Below are positions 63,998-64,000 of a DNA stretch of 64,000 bases, one piece after another. This DNA is from Mycobacterium saskatchewanense. Its GTDB lineage: Bacteria; Actinomycetota; Actinomycetes; Mycobacteriales; Mycobacteriaceae. The notes under the pieces were generated by a model. It was not told the origin of the DNA. It was given only the letters and a program-made list of their open reading frames with translations, and ran no database searches. The translations under genes and the position numbers were made by a program. Within the stretch, counting starts at the first letter, position 1; every line of letters starts with the position of its first letter. The stretch spans positions 1,612,001-1,676,000 of the forward strand of contig NZ_AP022573.1 of the NCBI RefSeq assembly GCF_010729105.1, in the 5' to 3' direction.

Positions 63998-64000
63998 TGG

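Overview
The window is high-GC mycobacterial DNA. Positions 1 to about 27.4 kb follow, gene for gene, the order known from Mycobacterium tuberculosis Rv2372c to Rv2384: rsmE, dnaJ2, hrcA, a small Rv2375-type gene, cfp2, then mbtH-G-F-E-D-C-B and divergent mbtA. Two insertions interrupt that order: a carboxymuconolactone decarboxylase gene paired with an ECF41-type sigma factor (3.2-4.7 kb), and a second cfp2 copy (5.5-6.0 kb). Sequence divergence and a different flank downstream of mbtA suggest a non-tuberculous Mycobacterium, but the species cannot be read from the sequence alone.

Region 1 (1-6.0 kb) is housekeeping and stress: rRNA methyltransferase (partial), DnaJ2, HrcA, the sigma factor pair and two secreted CFP2-like proteins. 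Region 2 (6.1-27.4 kb) is the mycobactin assembly line. MbtA activates salicylate, MbtB carries it and adds the oxazoline residue, MbtE and MbtF are lysine-loading NRPSs, MbtC (KS) and MbtD (AT-KR-ACP) form a split PKS module, MbtG hydroxylates lysine and MbtH is the adenylation chaperone. All seven genes on the minus strand overlap, several by exactly 4 nt (GTGA or ATGA). A 19-bp IdeR-like iron box lies in the mbtA/mbtB divergent promoter. mbtI and mbtJ, which follow mbtA in M. tuberculosis, are absent; an EntS-like MFS exporter gene sits there instead.

Region 3 (29.3-64 kb) is an accessory lipid or aromatic catabolism region. It holds four acyl-CoA dehydrogenases, thiolases, SDRs, a P450 operon with its own aldehyde dehydrogenase, ferredoxin and ferredoxin reductase, two intact acyl-CoA ligases, a SnoaL-enoyl-CoA hydratase fusion, an SCP2 protein, and a two-subunit Rieske oxygenase followed by a thiolase, an HMG-CoA-synthase-like/DUF35 fusion and an SCP-x-type thiolase. 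Two close TetR paralogues and several AT-rich, mutually similar upstream sequences suggest a shared regulon. A plausible logic is oxidation of a hydrophobic compound to an acid, CoA activation, then beta-oxidation-like shortening; the substrate is unknown.

The accessory region shows decay: a frameshifted LLM-class oxidoreductase, an internally deleted acyl-CoA ligase, a frameshifted PucR regulator and a truncated leaderless gene at 50.9 kb. I saw no tRNA, rRNA, CRISPR array or recognisable transposase.
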